Positions 14,898 to 23,400 are shown, counted from the first letter of the stretch. The stretch is DNA of 23,536 bases from an uncultured Eubacterium sp. (GCA_900545305.1 UQYD01000029.1:1-23536), one strand, 5' to 3'. Program-made: numbers and translations. Notes: a model not told the origin generated them from the sequence alone.

Positions 14898-14936
14898 AAA
14901 AAGTGGTTGTCAATTTAAAGTTGACAGCCACTTTTT
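14898..14936 (+). terminator. Terminator of amtB-glnK
   Basis: A 16-pair stem with one G-U (14898-14913 with 14921-14936) and a 7-base loop. A T-run closes the right arm. It begins 4 bases after the glnK stop. The A-rich left side means it could also work on the opposite strand as a second terminator for the ABC-F gene. Confidence 0.85.
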
Positions 14937-14952
14937 GTGCGACAATAATAAT

Positions 14953-14986
14953 AGCCTACTAACTTAAATTTGAAAGTTAGTAGGCT
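14953..14986 (-). terminator. Hairpin terminator of the ABC-F gene
   Basis: A perfect 13-bp stem (14953-14965 with 14974-14986) and an 8-base AT loop, starting 6 bases past the ABC-F stop. Read on the - strand the following bases are ATTATTATTG, a weak T-run. Read on the + strand they are TAGTTTTTAG, so it may act in both directions. Confidence 0.65.
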
Positions 14987-14992
14987 TAGTTT

Positions 14993-16879
14993 TTAGCTTA
15001 ATTCTTCATATTCTTCGTATACGTCCATTAAGTCTTCTTCAAGTTTTTCCTTTTCTTCGAAAATTTCTCTTGAACGATGAGCGTCAGTATAAACTTCTTC
15101 TATTTCAAGCATATCTGAAAGCTCTTTTATTTTTTCTTCTATTTCTTCAATTCTTTCTTCAAGTTTTGCAAGCTGATTTTCCTTTTTGCGTTTTAAAGCC
15201 TGTTCTTCTTTTTGTTTTTGCCAATCTATCTTTGTATCTTTAACAGTCTGAACGGTTTCTGTTTCAGCTTCTTCTATTTTAGTTTTTTCTAAATAGAAAT
15301 CGTAGTTACCAAGATACTTAGTTATGCCATTTTTCTCCATAGCAAGGACAGTTTTTGCTGTAGAATTAATAAAATATCTATCGTGAGATATGTAGAGAAC
15401 AGTACCTTCGTAGTTGTTTATTACATTTTCCAAAATCTGCTTAGAGTCTAAATCAAGGTGGTTTGTAGGTTCGTCAAGGATAAGGAAGTTAGCATTTGAA
15501 AGCATAATCTTAGCCAATGCAACTCTACCTTTTTCGCCACCACTTAATGTAGAAATCTTTTTGAAGACGTCATCACCGGTAAATACAAAAGCAGCAAGAA
15601 CATTTCTGATTTTAGTATTTGTAAGAGTTGGATATGTGTCTGAAATTTCTTCAAATATAGTTTTTTCAACGTGTAAGTCAGATTGTTCCTGGTCGTAATA
15701 GCCAACTTCAACATTAGCTCCCAATTTTATTTTACCAAATGTAGGAGTAAGTCTGCCCAGTATAATTCTTAAAAGTGTAGTTTTGCCTACGCCGTTAGGT
15801 CCTATAAGAGCAATTTTATCACCTTTCTTAACTTCGAAAGAAATGTCAGAAAAGATATTCTGATAATTAAAGTCCATAGCTACGTTTTCTACAGAAAGAA
15901 CATCATTTCCACTTTCTTTATCAGGAGTTATTGTAAAGTGCATTTTATCAGGGAGAGATTCAGGAACGTCAAGTCTATCAATTTTATTGAGCTGTTTTTC
16001 TCGGCTTTCAGCTCTTTTAATAGACTTTTCTCTATTAAACTCTCTTAATTTTTTAATAACTTCTTCCTGATGCTTAATTTCTCTTTGTTGATTTTCATAC
16101 TGCTTTTGAGCAATTTCTCTGTCAACAATTTTCTTATTGTAGTAATATGTATAGTTACCGTAGTACACCTTAGCTTTGTGATTTTCTACTTCTATTACCT
16201 TTGATGCGACTTTATCGAGGAAATATCTATCGTGAGATATAATCATAACGGCACCGTTATAGGATTTTAAATAATCTTCAAGCCAGCTAATAGAATTAAT
16301 ATCAAGGTGGTTTGTAGGTTCGTCTAAAAGAAGTAAGTCGGGAGCACTTAAAAGCAACTTACCTAAGGCTACTCTTGTTTTCTGACCACCGGAAAGTTCT
16401 CCTATGTTTTGACTACTTTCATCAGTAGTGAAACCAAGACCTTTTATTACACCACGAATACGGCTTTCGTATTCATAACCGTTTTTCTCCTCTAATTGAT
16501 GGGAAAGGTCAGAATATTTTTTCATAAGGTCATCAAGGGCAGTACCTGATGAACTAGCCATTTTTACTTCAATATCTCTCATTTCCTGCTCAAGTGCCAT
16601 AATAGGTTCAAAAACAGTTAAGAGTTCACCGTATATAGTCTTACTAGAGTCTACTTCAAGAGTCTGAGAAAAATAGCCTATTGTTGTAGTTTTAGGGCAA
16701 ATTACTTCACCGTCATCGTGACTTAATTCACCGGTTATAATTTTAAAAAGTGTAGATTTACCGGCACCGTTTACACCAACAATGGCAACTTTGTCTTTTT
16801 CTTCTATATTAAATGACACATTTTTTAGTATTACATCAGTGCCAAAAGATTTGCTTATGTTATTTAGAGCTAAAATCAT
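14993..16879 (-). CDS. ABC-F family ATPase (YdiF-like ribosome-associated factor)
   Basis: A protein of 628 residues with two ABC domains and no membrane segments, the ABC-F layout. Domain 1: Walker A GVNGAGKS (35-42), signature LSGGQ (162-166), Walker B LLLLDEPTNHLD (182-193). A charged interdomain linker (about 240-315) follows, as used by this family to reach the ribosomal P/E site. Domain 2: Walker A GPNGVGKT (360-367), signature LSGGEKGRVAL and a second DEPTNHLD. The C-terminus (about 555-625) is a Glu/Lys-rich coiled coil. ABC-F proteins act on stalled or antibiotic-blocked ribosomes. Length, coiled coil and position beside rex (as remembered for ydiF in Bacillus subtilis) favour YdiF over a resistance type. 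The SD is AAGGAGGG. Confidence 0.93.
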   Translation of the reverse strand: MILALNNISKSFGTDVILKNVSFNIEEKDKVAIVGVNGAGKSTLFKIITGELSHDDGEVICPKTTTIGYFSQTLEVDSSKTIYGELLTVFEPIMALEQEMRDIEVKMASSSGTALDDLMKKYSDLSHQLEEKNGYEYESRIRGVIKGLGFTTDESSQNIGELSGGQKTRVALGKLLLSAPDLLLLDEPTNHLDINSISWLEDYLKSYNGAVMIISHDRYFLDKVASKVIEVENHKAKVYYGNYTYYYNKKIVDREIAQKQYENQQREIKHQEEVIKKLREFNREKSIKRAESREKQLNKIDRLDVPESLPDKMHFTITPDKESGNDVLSVENVAMDFNYQNIFSDISFEVKKGDKIALIGPNGVGKTTLLRIILGRLTPTFGKIKLGANVEVGYYDQEQSDLHVEKTIFEEISDTYPTLTNTKIRNVLAAFVFTGDDVFKKISTLSGGEKGRVALAKIMLSNANFLILDEPTNHLDLDSKQILENVINNYEGTVLYISHDRYFINSTAKTVLAMEKNGITKYLGNYDFYLEKTKIEEAETETVQTVKDTKIDWQKQKEEQALKRKKENQLAKLEERIEEIEEKIKELSDMLEIEEVYTDAHRSREIFEEKEKLEEDLMDVYEEYEELS

Positions 16880-16904
16880 AATATTCCCTCCTTATGGGAT
16901 TTAT

Positions 16905-16910
16905 ATTATA
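16905..16910 (-). promoter_or_regulatory. Putative -10 box of the ABC-F gene
   Basis: On the - strand a perfect TATAAT at 16910-16905, about 26 bases before the ABC-F start codon. No good -35 box is visible at 16-18 bases (the bases there are T-rich), so only the -10 is marked. Confidence 0.4.
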
Positions 16911-17001
16911 CTATATTTATTGTAACAGAAAAAAACACAAATTAAAAGGGGTGTTAAATAAATTTAATTACAAATTTAGCTTTATAAAGGGTTTAAAAAC
17001 A

Positions 17002-17031
17002 TTGACAGAAATACTACAAAGGTGTTATACT
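17002..17031 (+). promoter_or_regulatory. Sigma-A promoter of rex
   Basis: A perfect TTGACA (17002-17007), then TATACT (17026-17031) after 18 bases (or TTATAC after 17). The predicted start near 17038 leaves a leader of only about 12 bases. This rules out the open frame that extends upstream to 16894 and fixes the rex start at 17050. I found no convincing Rex operator here. Confidence 0.75.
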
Positions 17032-17049
17032 CTACCTTGGGTGATATAT

Positions 17050-17676
17050 ATGGAAGAAAAAACAATTTCTATTGCGGTAATAAAAAGATTACCTCGATAT
17101 TATAGATATTTAGGCGATTTACTTGACAATGGAATTACAAGAATTTCGTCAGGGGATTTAAGTAAAAAAATGAATGTTACAGCATCACAGATTAGACAGG
17201 ATTTAAATAAATTTGGGTGCTTTGGTCAGCAAGGCTATGGATATAATGTAGAAATGCTGTACGATGAAATAAGAAAAATATTGGGATTAGACCGAGTATA
17301 CAACTTAATAATAGTTGGTGGTGGTAATTTAGGACAGGCTTTAGCTAACTATGATAACTTTAAAAGGCGTGGCTTTAATTTCGTAGCTATATTTGATAAA
17401 GACCCTAATCTTATTGGTAAAGTGGTTCATGGTATAGAAATTAAAGATGTAGAACTTATAGATGCTTATTTAAAAGTAAATCAAGTTGATATTGCTGTTC
17501 TATCACTTCCTAGAGAAAATGCGTTACAAATTTCAAACTTGCTTGTAGCAAATGGTGTAAAGGGAATTTGGAATTTCTCTCATGTTGATTTACACACTCC
17601 AAAAAGTGTTGTTGTAGAAAATGTTCATTTAACAGATTCTCTTATGACATTGTCATATAAACTTAGTAATATGTAA
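17050..17676 (+). CDS. rex: Redox-sensing transcriptional repressor Rex
   Basis: Rex represses fermentation and other NADH-consuming genes and leaves DNA when NADH/NAD+ rises. The protein is 208 residues from the ATG at 17050. That start is chosen because GGTGA sits 5 bases ahead, the promoter lies just upstream, and family members begin about here with ISIAVIKRLPRYYRYL. The N-terminal winged helix has the signature SSGDLSKKMNVTASQIRQDL (33-52) and FGCFGQQGYGYNV. A Rossmann domain follows with VGGGNLGQALANY (89-101) and the NAD(H)-contact region FDKDP. A C-terminal swapped helix completes the dimer. The next gene begins 14 bases downstream, so rex and the glycan ligase-like gene are probably co-transcribed. 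Confidence 0.96.
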   Translation: MEEKTISIAVIKRLPRYYRYLGDLLDNGITRISSGDLSKKMNVTASQIRQDLNKFGCFGQQGYGYNVEMLYDEIRKILGLDRVYNLIIVGGGNLGQALANYDNFKRRGFNFVAIFDKDPNLIGKVVHGIEIKDVELIDAYLKVNQVDIAVLSLPRENALQISNLLVANGVKGIWNFSHVDLHTPKSVVVENVHLTDSLMTLSYKLSNM

Positions 17677-17690
17677 GGAGAGTGGATATT

Positions 17691-19520
17691 TTGAATCAGG
17701 AATATAAAATGAATGGCTCTGAAAAGTTTATGGGTGTTTTACTGATTTTAGTTATGGCACTTATTCCACTTATTTGTAAAGTAGCTGTTATTCCAGTAAG
17801 TGGAGATGAATATAATGTTGTTCGTTCATCTTCTAGTGTTACTGATGTTTTTAGCTATTACAAGTCGGTGTTTATAATTATTTTTGGAGTTGTTATTGCA
17901 TTGGCAATGGCTTTTCAGATTTTAGGTCAGGACGGCTTTACTGTGAATTTTAAGGCTATACCGGTTATTCTTGTTGGTGTAATGGGTCTTTTAATATTGT
18001 TGTCTTCACTTTTTTCTCCAGCCAAAACAGTTGCTTTTAAAGGTGTTTCTGAAAGATATGAAGGTGCTTTTGTATGGCTGTGCTACATAGTATTTTTTAT
18101 TGTAGCAATGGCTTTTAGCTCAAATATAAAGCGTTTTAGCTGGATATTGACTGGAATTATGATTTCCGGTGCATTGGTAGGTTTAATAGGCTTTGGTCAG
18201 TTCTTCGGAGCTAATATATTTAATTCTCAGGCTTTTGCAAAGTTTATTATGGGTTCTTACTATAAGGGACAGAGCCTTAATATACGTTTCGACTCAGTTT
18301 TTGCAACACTTTATAATCCAAACTGTGCAAGTATGTTCTTTGCAATGATGTTTTGTGCAGTTGGTATTATGGCTGTGTTTATGCCACTTAAAAATAAAGT
18401 GAAAATTCCTCTTATAGTTCTTGCAATAATACTTCTTGTAGCACTTGTTGGTACAAACGGTGCCGGTGGTTTTATTGGTACTGTTGCAGGTGTAGGAATT
18501 TCTGCTGTTGTTGCAATCTGCTATTATGTATTCAAGGTTAAAAGTCCAAAGGCTATAATTGCTTGTATTGTTGCTATTGTTGTAGCTGTTGTTGCTATGA
18601 TAGTTTTCTTCAATACAAATAATAAAATCGTTGCTAAAATAAATATTATAACAGAAGCACTTAAAGACGGACAGAGTTTAGGTGGTTCAGCAAGTTTCTA
18701 TGAAGATGTTAATGTTGACGGAGAGACAGCAACTGTTATAACAAAGGACGGTAATTATACTATTGACTATGCAGAGGCTGGAACACAGCTTATGCACAAC
18801 GGAAACGTTCTTACTCCAGTATCTATTGAACCAATGGAAAGTCAGAAGGACGGTAAAACATATACATTTAATGAGTCAGGTATGACTTGGAAAATGATGA
18901 TTTACGGCAACAATGCAACATTGATTGGTGTTGACCCAGAGGGAACTGAAACATACTTTATGTTCAGTGAAGTAGATGGCAAGTTATCAATGGTTGATAG
19001 ATTTGGTACACCGGTTGACTTAAATGTGCCTGTTGAAAGTTTTGGCTTCAAGGGCGTTGAAAGACTTGGTTCAAACAGAGGTTACATTTATTCAAGAAGT
19101 ATTCCTCTTTTAAAGAAAAATATTATTTTAGGTGCCGGTGCTGATAATTTTGTTTTGGAATTTCCACAGCAGGATATAAAGAGCAAACTTGAATTTTTAG
19201 GCGACCCTTACGTTATTATTGACAAACCTCATAATATGTTTTTACAGACAGGTATAAATGACGGTTGCATTGCTCTTTTAGTTATGATTGCACTTTTTGT
19301 TCTTTACGTTGCACAGACAATAAAAAGAATTTTTACAGATAACAACAAGTATTTACAGGCTGTAAGATATGGTTTGATGGCTGGTTGTATAGCATATATG
19401 ATTACAGGGCTTACAACAGATAGTGTTGTTTCTGTTGCTCCGGTATTTTGGATAATGCTTGGTGCAGGTTTTGGTGTCAATATGATTGGCATTGAAAAAC
19501 AGGAAGAAAAAATTAAATAA
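17691..19520 (+). CDS. O-antigen ligase-like polytopic membrane protein with large soluble insert
   Basis: A protein of 609 residues from TTG 17691, chosen because AAGGAG (17675-17680) is 10 bases ahead; GTG at 17682 is too close to that SD and ATG at 17709 is farther. It has many membrane helices, with about 10 before residue 307. The Wzy_C/WaaL-type signature is split: RGYIYSRSIPLLKKNIILGA (463-482) and KPHNMFLQTG (512-521, H514) are present, followed by two or three more helices. Between residues about 309 and 460 lies a hydrophilic, beta-rich stretch (repeated D-G-T/N and ITKDG-like turns). It is far longer than the usual external loop. Family members transfer undecaprenyl-linked glycans to an acceptor; in a Gram-positive this could be protein or wall polymer. 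Confidence 0.78.
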   Translation: MNQEYKMNGSEKFMGVLLILVMALIPLICKVAVIPVSGDEYNVVRSSSSVTDVFSYYKSVFIIIFGVVIALAMAFQILGQDGFTVNFKAIPVILVGVMGLLILLSSLFSPAKTVAFKGVSERYEGAFVWLCYIVFFIVAMAFSSNIKRFSWILTGIMISGALVGLIGFGQFFGANIFNSQAFAKFIMGSYYKGQSLNIRFDSVFATLYNPNCASMFFAMMFCAVGIMAVFMPLKNKVKIPLIVLAIILLVALVGTNGAGGFIGTVAGVGISAVVAICYYVFKVKSPKAIIACIVAIVVAVVAMIVFFNTNNKIVAKINIITEALKDGQSLGGSASFYEDVNVDGETATVITKDGNYTIDYAEAGTQLMHNGNVLTPVSIEPMESQKDGKTYTFNESGMTWKMMIYGNNATLIGVDPEGTETYFMFSEVDGKLSMVDRFGTPVDLNVPVESFGFKGVERLGSNRGYIYSRSIPLLKKNIILGAGADNFVLEFPQQDIKSKLEFLGDPYVIIDKPHNMFLQTGINDGCIALLVMIALFVLYVAQTIKRIFTDNNKYLQAVRYGLMAGCIAYMITGLTTDSVVSVAPVFWIMLGAGFGVNMIGIEKQEEKIK

Positions 19521-19527
19521 TTGCGAA

Positions 19528-19568
19528 AAATAGAGATGAAGATTTTGTTTAGATTTTCATCTCTATTT
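19528..19568 (+). terminator. Hairpin after the ligase-like gene
   Basis: A perfect 13-bp stem (19528-19540 with 19556-19568), extendable by five weaker pairs to a 5-base loop. It begins 8 bases after the stop. The trailing bases are TTTGCTATTTT, so the T-run is interrupted and termination may be partial. It separates the rex-ligase unit from the dehydratase gene. Confidence 0.6.
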
Positions 19569-19624
19569 GCTATTTTAGGGGAAATATGATAATATAGAAT
19601 ATATTTTAATGATTATTGATTGGA

Positions 19625-21553
19625 ATGTTTAGAATGTCTAAATTAAATGCAATTTCAAAGGCACAGCAAGGTAAAACTTTGCTTTATGTCTTTATGGATA
19701 TTATACTTATTAATTTTTCAATTATACTGGGAATAACACTTTGGTACGGTGGTACAATTCCAGGTTTGCCAGGAGGAAAAAGTGTTGTTATTAATCCGGA
19801 GGCTTGGCTTTGGTATAGCTATGCCGTTATTTGGGTTACTCCTATTTGTGTAATTGTATATGGTATTTTTAAATTTTATTCTAACATATGGAAATATGCT
19901 TCTATTGATGATGTCTATAAAATAGTAATAGCAGATACAATTATATTTGTGTTGCTTTATTATATAGATATGTTTTTCATAAGTAAAAATGTTGATTTTA
20001 TGCTACCTAGACGTATGCTTTTGGTAGCTTGGATAATTGACGTTGTACTTTTTGTTTTCTCACGTTCAGGTTATAGACTTATTAAAAAGTTTTTTATCAA
20101 TTTGGGAAATATTATTTCAAAAAAGACCGGTACTAAGAGAGTTTTAGTTGTAGGTGCCGGTGATGCCGGCTATAACGTAGTTAAAAGTATTGCTAACAGT
20201 GGTAAGGGCTATGAAAATAAAACAGCCATAATTGTAGTTGATGACGATTTTAGAAAAAATAATTCAAACATTATGGGTGTCAGAGTAACATATAATTGTG
20301 ATAGTATTCCTCGTCTTGCAAAGGAGTACGAAATTGATGAAATAATAATAGCTATACCGTCAGCAAACAGTGTTCAGACTAACAGAATTATAAAAAAATG
20401 TACTGAAACAAATTGTGCGTTAAAGATGATACCAGCAATAAGTGATATTTCAGACGGAGAATATAATTCTTTAAGAGATTTGAATATAACAGACTTGCTT
20501 TTCAGAGATGAAGTTCAAATTGATGTTGAAAGTATTGCAAAATATATAACAGATAAAACTGTTCTTGTAACTGGTGGTGGTGGCTCAATAGGTTCAGAGT
20601 TGTGTCGCCAGATTGCAAAGTTTAATCCTAAGTTATTGGTTATTTTCGATATTTACGAAAACAATGCCTATGAGCTTTTTAGTGAATTGAAAAATAAGTA
20701 TGGAGATAAATTAAATGCTATTGTAAGAGTAGGTACTATAAGAGATATTAAGTGTGTGGAAAATGTTTTTAAGGAATATAAGCCACAGGTAGTTTTCCAT
20801 GCTGCTGCCCATAAGCACGTTCCTTTAATGGAAATTGTGCCGGCTGAGGCTGTTAAAAATAATGTTTTTGGTACTTACAACGTAGCTAAATGTGCTGACA
20901 AGTATGGCTGTGACAGATTTGTACTTTTGTCTACAGATAAGGCTGTAAATCCTACAAATGTTATGGGTGCTACAAAGAGAATTACAGAGCTTATAATACA
21001 GGAATTTGCAAACAAAAGCAAAACTAAGTTTGTGGCTGTGCGTTTTGGCAATGTACTAGGAAGTAATGGTAGTGTAATACCTCTTTTCCAAAGACAGATA
21101 AAAGAGGGTGGACCGGTTACAGTAACTCATAAGGATATTACAAGATTTTTTATGACTATACCGGAGGCCAGTAGACTTGTGTTACAGGCTGCTGCATTAG
21201 GTGAAAGTGGTAGAATATTTGTATTAAATATGGGCGAGCAAGTTAAGATAGATGAACTTGCCAGAAATCTTATAAAGTTATCAGGCTATATTCCTGATAA
21301 GGATATTCAGATTGTATATACCGGACTTAGAGCAGGTGAAAAATTGTACGAAGAACTTATTATGGACGAAGAAAAAGACCAAATGCAGTTGGTTTACCAC
21401 GATAAGATTTTTGTTACAAAACCTATAGAAATGGATTATGAAAACTTTGAACATAATCTTCAGGAATTGAAAAATTCTTGTGAAAAAGATGCCCATGCTG
21501 TTAAATTAGAAATAAAGAAGATTGTACCTAATTATAATGGAAAGGATTTATAA
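19625..21553 (+). CDS. Membrane UDP-HexNAc 4,6-dehydratase (PglF/WbpM/CapD type)
   Basis: A protein of about 643 residues. The N-terminal part has four membrane helices (about 20-155). A first Rossmann CoA/NAD-binding-like domain follows, with VLVVGAGDAGYNV (about 172-184). The catalytic SDR domain has TGGGGSIGSELCRQI near 315, HAAAHKHVPLME near 397, and LLSTDKAVNPTNVMGATKR near 434-452, where Met replaces the usual SDR Tyr before Lys, typical of this family. The reaction is expected to be UDP-GlcNAc to the 4-keto-6-deoxy sugar. No strong SD is seen. Starts at TTG 19616, ATG 19625 or ATG 19634 are all possible. The stop overlaps the next ATG by one base (TAATG), so the transferase is translationally coupled. 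Confidence 0.92.
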   Translation: MFRMSKLNAISKAQQGKTLLYVFMDIILINFSIILGITLWYGGTIPGLPGGKSVVINPEAWLWYSYAVIWVTPICVIVYGIFKFYSNIWKYASIDDVYKIVIADTIIFVLLYYIDMFFISKNVDFMLPRRMLLVAWIIDVVLFVFSRSGYRLIKKFFINLGNIISKKTGTKRVLVVGAGDAGYNVVKSIANSGKGYENKTAIIVVDDDFRKNNSNIMGVRVTYNCDSIPRLAKEYEIDEIIIAIPSANSVQTNRIIKKCTETNCALKMIPAISDISDGEYNSLRDLNITDLLFRDEVQIDVESIAKYITDKTVLVTGGGGSIGSELCRQIAKFNPKLLVIFDIYENNAYELFSELKNKYGDKLNAIVRVGTIRDIKCVENVFKEYKPQVVFHAAAHKHVPLMEIVPAEAVKNNVFGTYNVAKCADKYGCDRFVLLSTDKAVNPTNVMGATKRITELIIQEFANKSKTKFVAVRFGNVLGSNGSVIPLFQRQIKEGGPVTVTHKDITRFFMTIPEASRLVLQAAALGESGRIFVLNMGEQVKIDELARNLIKLSGYIPDKDIQIVYTGLRAGEKLYEELIMDEEKDQMQLVYHDKIFVTKPIEMDYENFEHNLQELKNSCEKDAHAVKLEIKKIVPNYNGKDL

Positions 21554-22155
21554 TGTACGGATTTTTAAAAAGATTTTTTGATATTGTCCTTAGTCTTGTG
21601 GCTATAATAGTTTTTAGCTGGTTGCTTATTATAATAGCTGTTGCTATAGTAGTTGAAGATAAGGGAAATATTCTTTTTAAGCAAAAGAGAATAGGAAAAA
21701 ATAAAAAGGAATTTTATATTTATAAATTTAGAACAATGAAAGTAAGTACACCAAAAGATGTACCAACTCATTTATTGGATAATCCGGAAAGCTACATTAC
21801 TAAAATAGGTGGCTTTCTTAGAAAAACTTCCCTTGACGAATTGCCACAGCTTTTTAATATTCTTAAAGGAGATATGTCTATTGTAGGTCCACGTCCTGCA
21901 TTGTGGAATCAATTTGACTTAATTGCCCTTAGAGATGAAAATGGTTCTAATTCTGTTCGCCCAGGACTTACCGGTTGGGCACAGGTTAATGGCAGAGATG
22001 AACTCCCTATTGATGTTAAAGCCGGTTTTGATGGGGAATACATAAAGAAGATGAGTATTATATTCGATATTAAAATTATACTTATGACTGTTGTTTCAGT
22101 ATTTACTTCCAAAGGTGTAAGAGAGGGTAGAAATGAAAGTTCTAATAACAGGTGA
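21553..22155 (+). CDS. PglC-like initiating phosphoglycosyl transferase (undecaprenyl-phosphate sugar-1-P transferase)
   Basis: A protein of 200 residues, the small single-domain (PglC-size) form. It has a basic start, KRFFD, and one re-entrant hydrophobic segment (about 11-34). The motif FKQKRIGKNKKEFYIYKFRTM (quoted in part) and the catalytic Asp-Glu pair D95-E96 in SLDELPQL follow, then GDMSIVGPRPAL and RPGLTGWAQVNGRD. It moves a sugar-1-phosphate from a UDP-sugar onto undecaprenyl phosphate at the cytoplasmic face, starting glycan assembly. It overlaps the dehydratase by 1 base and the SDR by 23 bases. The sugar is most likely the product of those two neighbours. Confidence 0.94.
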   Translation: MYGFLKRFFDIVLSLVAIIVFSWLLIIIAVAIVVEDKGNILFKQKRIGKNKKEFYIYKFRTMKVSTPKDVPTHLLDNPESYITKIGGFLRKTSLDELPQLFNILKGDMSIVGPRPALWNQFDLIALRDENGSNSVRPGLTGWAQVNGRDELPIDVKAGFDGEYIKKMSIIFDIKIILMTVVSVFTSKGVREGRNESSNNR

Positions 22156-22957
22156 GAATAGTTATGTTGGCAAAAATATAGGCAACTTTCTTCTATATAA
22201 AAATATGGAAGTAAAATATGTTTCTGTCAGAAATGGCATAAGTGAAGATGAGTTTACAGGTGTAGATACAGTTGTTCATTGTGCAGCTATTGTTCATAAA
22301 AAGGAGGCTAAGTTTGCTACTCTTTATGATAAAGTCAATTATGAACTTACTGTTGATATTGCAGAAAAGGCGAAGAAAAAAGGTGTCAAACAGTTTGTGT
22401 TTATGAGTACAATGGCTGTTTATGGCAAAAGTCAGGGAGAAATAAATGGCAAAACACCTTTACAACCAAAGACACTTTACGGCGAAAGTAAGCTAAAAGC
22501 TGAAAAGGCATTGGAAAAAATAGCTGATGAAAATTTTAAAGTTTCTATTATTCGTCCACCTATGGTATATGGAAGAAGTTGCCCGGGAAATTATAAAAAG
22601 TTAAGATTGTTGGCTTTGAAATTGCCTGTTTTTCCTTTGGTGGAGAATGAGAGAAGTTTTATATATGTAGAAAACCTTGCTTATTTTGTCTGGAATATTA
22701 TTTCAGAAAATAAAGAGGGAGTATTTATGCCTATGGATAGCCAAAGGGAATCTACGGACACTATGGCAAAATTTATTTGTAGTGCTAACAATAAAGAAAT
22801 AAAATTTTCTCCTCTCTTTGGAAAAATAGTAAAAAAAATTCCGTTAAATTCATTAAAAAAAGCTTTTGGCTCTCTTTATTATAGAAATGATATTGCTGAG
22901 ATGGTGAGTTTTACTGGGTTTCAAGAGGCTATAAATTACACAGAAAAAATTTTTTAG
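22133..22957 (+). CDS. NAD-dependent epimerase/dehydratase-family SDR (possible 4-keto sugar reductase)
   Basis: A protein of 274 residues, shorter than typical UDP-glucose 4-epimerases. The nucleotide-binding motif is TGENSYVGKNIG (6-17), an unusual variant of TGxxGxxG. The catalytic residues are S92/T93 (FMSTMAVYG) and Y116-x3-K120 (YGESK). IIRPPMVYG and ERSFIYVENLA are shared with SDRs that follow initiating transferases in surface-glycan clusters. It may reduce C4 of the keto sugar made by the dehydratase, as WbpV/WreQ do, or act as an epimerase; the sequence does not decide. The ATG has GAGAGGG ahead, inside the transferase gene. There is no terminator after it. Confidence 0.82.
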   Translation: MKVLITGENSYVGKNIGNFLLYKNMEVKYVSVRNGISEDEFTGVDTVVHCAAIVHKKEAKFATLYDKVNYELTVDIAEKAKKKGVKQFVFMSTMAVYGKSQGEINGKTPLQPKTLYGESKLKAEKALEKIADENFKVSIIRPPMVYGRSCPGNYKKLRLLALKLPVFPLVENERSFIYVENLAYFVWNIISENKEGVFMPMDSQRESTDTMAKFICSANNKEIKFSPLFGKIVKKIPLNSLKKAFGSLYYRNDIAEMVSFTGFQEAINYTEKIF

Positions 22958-22974
22958 GTGTAAAGAAAAAATAC

Positions 22975-23003
22975 TTGACAGGCAAGTGGTTTTGTTGTAA
23001 AAT
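22975..23003 (+). promoter_or_regulatory. Sigma-A promoter of ylxM-ffh
   Basis: A perfect TTGACA (22975-22980), a 17-base spacer and TAAAAT (22998-23003). The predicted start near 23010 gives a leader of about 50 bases, containing an imperfect short inverted repeat (about 23020-23039) with no T-run. Confidence 0.82.
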
Positions 23004-23060
23004 AGTTGAGGTGTTAGGGGTAAGTAATTTTACTTTACACTACATCACAGGAGATTAAGT

Positions 23061-23390
23061 ATGGATAAGATTTATTATATAACTTTGCTGTACGATTTCT
23101 ACGGCGAACTTCTGACAGAAAAGCAAAAGGCTGTTATTACTCAGCATTTTCTTAATGATTTATCACTTAATGAAGTCGCCATTGAACACAACATAACCCG
23201 TCAGGCTGTTCTTGATATGATTAGAAGAACTGAAAAGTTGCTCTTGCAGTATGAAGATAAATTACAGCTTGTAAAGAAATACCTTGTTCGTAAAGAAAAG
23301 GTTTCTGATGTTTTGAAAAGGCTAGATGCTTTGGGAAATGATGAAAAAATAGAAGATATTAAAAGTTTGGTATCACAGATATTAGACTAG
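23061..23390 (+). CDS. ylxM: YlxM/p13 family helix-turn-helix protein
   Basis: A protein of 109 residues of the UPF0122 (YlxM/p13) family, which is almost always found directly before ffh. A sigma-70 region-4-like helix-turn-helix lies at about residues 20-62: LTEKQKAVITQHFLNDLSLN, then EVAIEHNITRQAVLDMIRRT. A basic-acidic helical C-terminus follows. It is thought to assist or regulate the signal recognition particle; biochemical proof is limited. The ATG has AGGAG ahead. The stop TAG overlaps the SD of ffh, so the two are tightly coupled. Confidence 0.94.
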   Translation: MDKIYYITLLYDFYGELLTEKQKAVITQHFLNDLSLNEVAIEHNITRQAVLDMIRRTEKLLLQYEDKLQLVKKYLVRKEKVSDVLKRLDALGNDEKIEDIKSLVSQILD

Positions 23391-23400
23391 GAGGTTGGTT

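Noticed and set aside
14993..16879. ABC-F antibiotic-resistance determinant
   Set aside because: The long C-terminal coiled coil, the length and the rex neighbourhood fit a housekeeping YdiF-like factor; no resistance leader peptide or mobile context is seen.
16945..16975. Rex operator (TTGTTAAN4TTAACAA) before rex
   Set aside because: GTGTTAAATAAATTTAA is AT-palindromic but the half-sites and spacing do not fit the consensus.
16894..17049. N-terminal extension of Rex from an upstream ATG
   Set aside because: The frame is open but lies upstream of the TTGACA/TATACT promoter, lacks Rex-family sequence, and the SD GGTGA fits the start at 17050.
19567..19595. Promoter for the dehydratase gene (TTGCTA-17-TAATAT)
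   Set aside because: Both boxes are poor and several alternative AT-rich -10 sites exist, so I could not choose one; partial read-through of the hairpin at 19528 is as likely.
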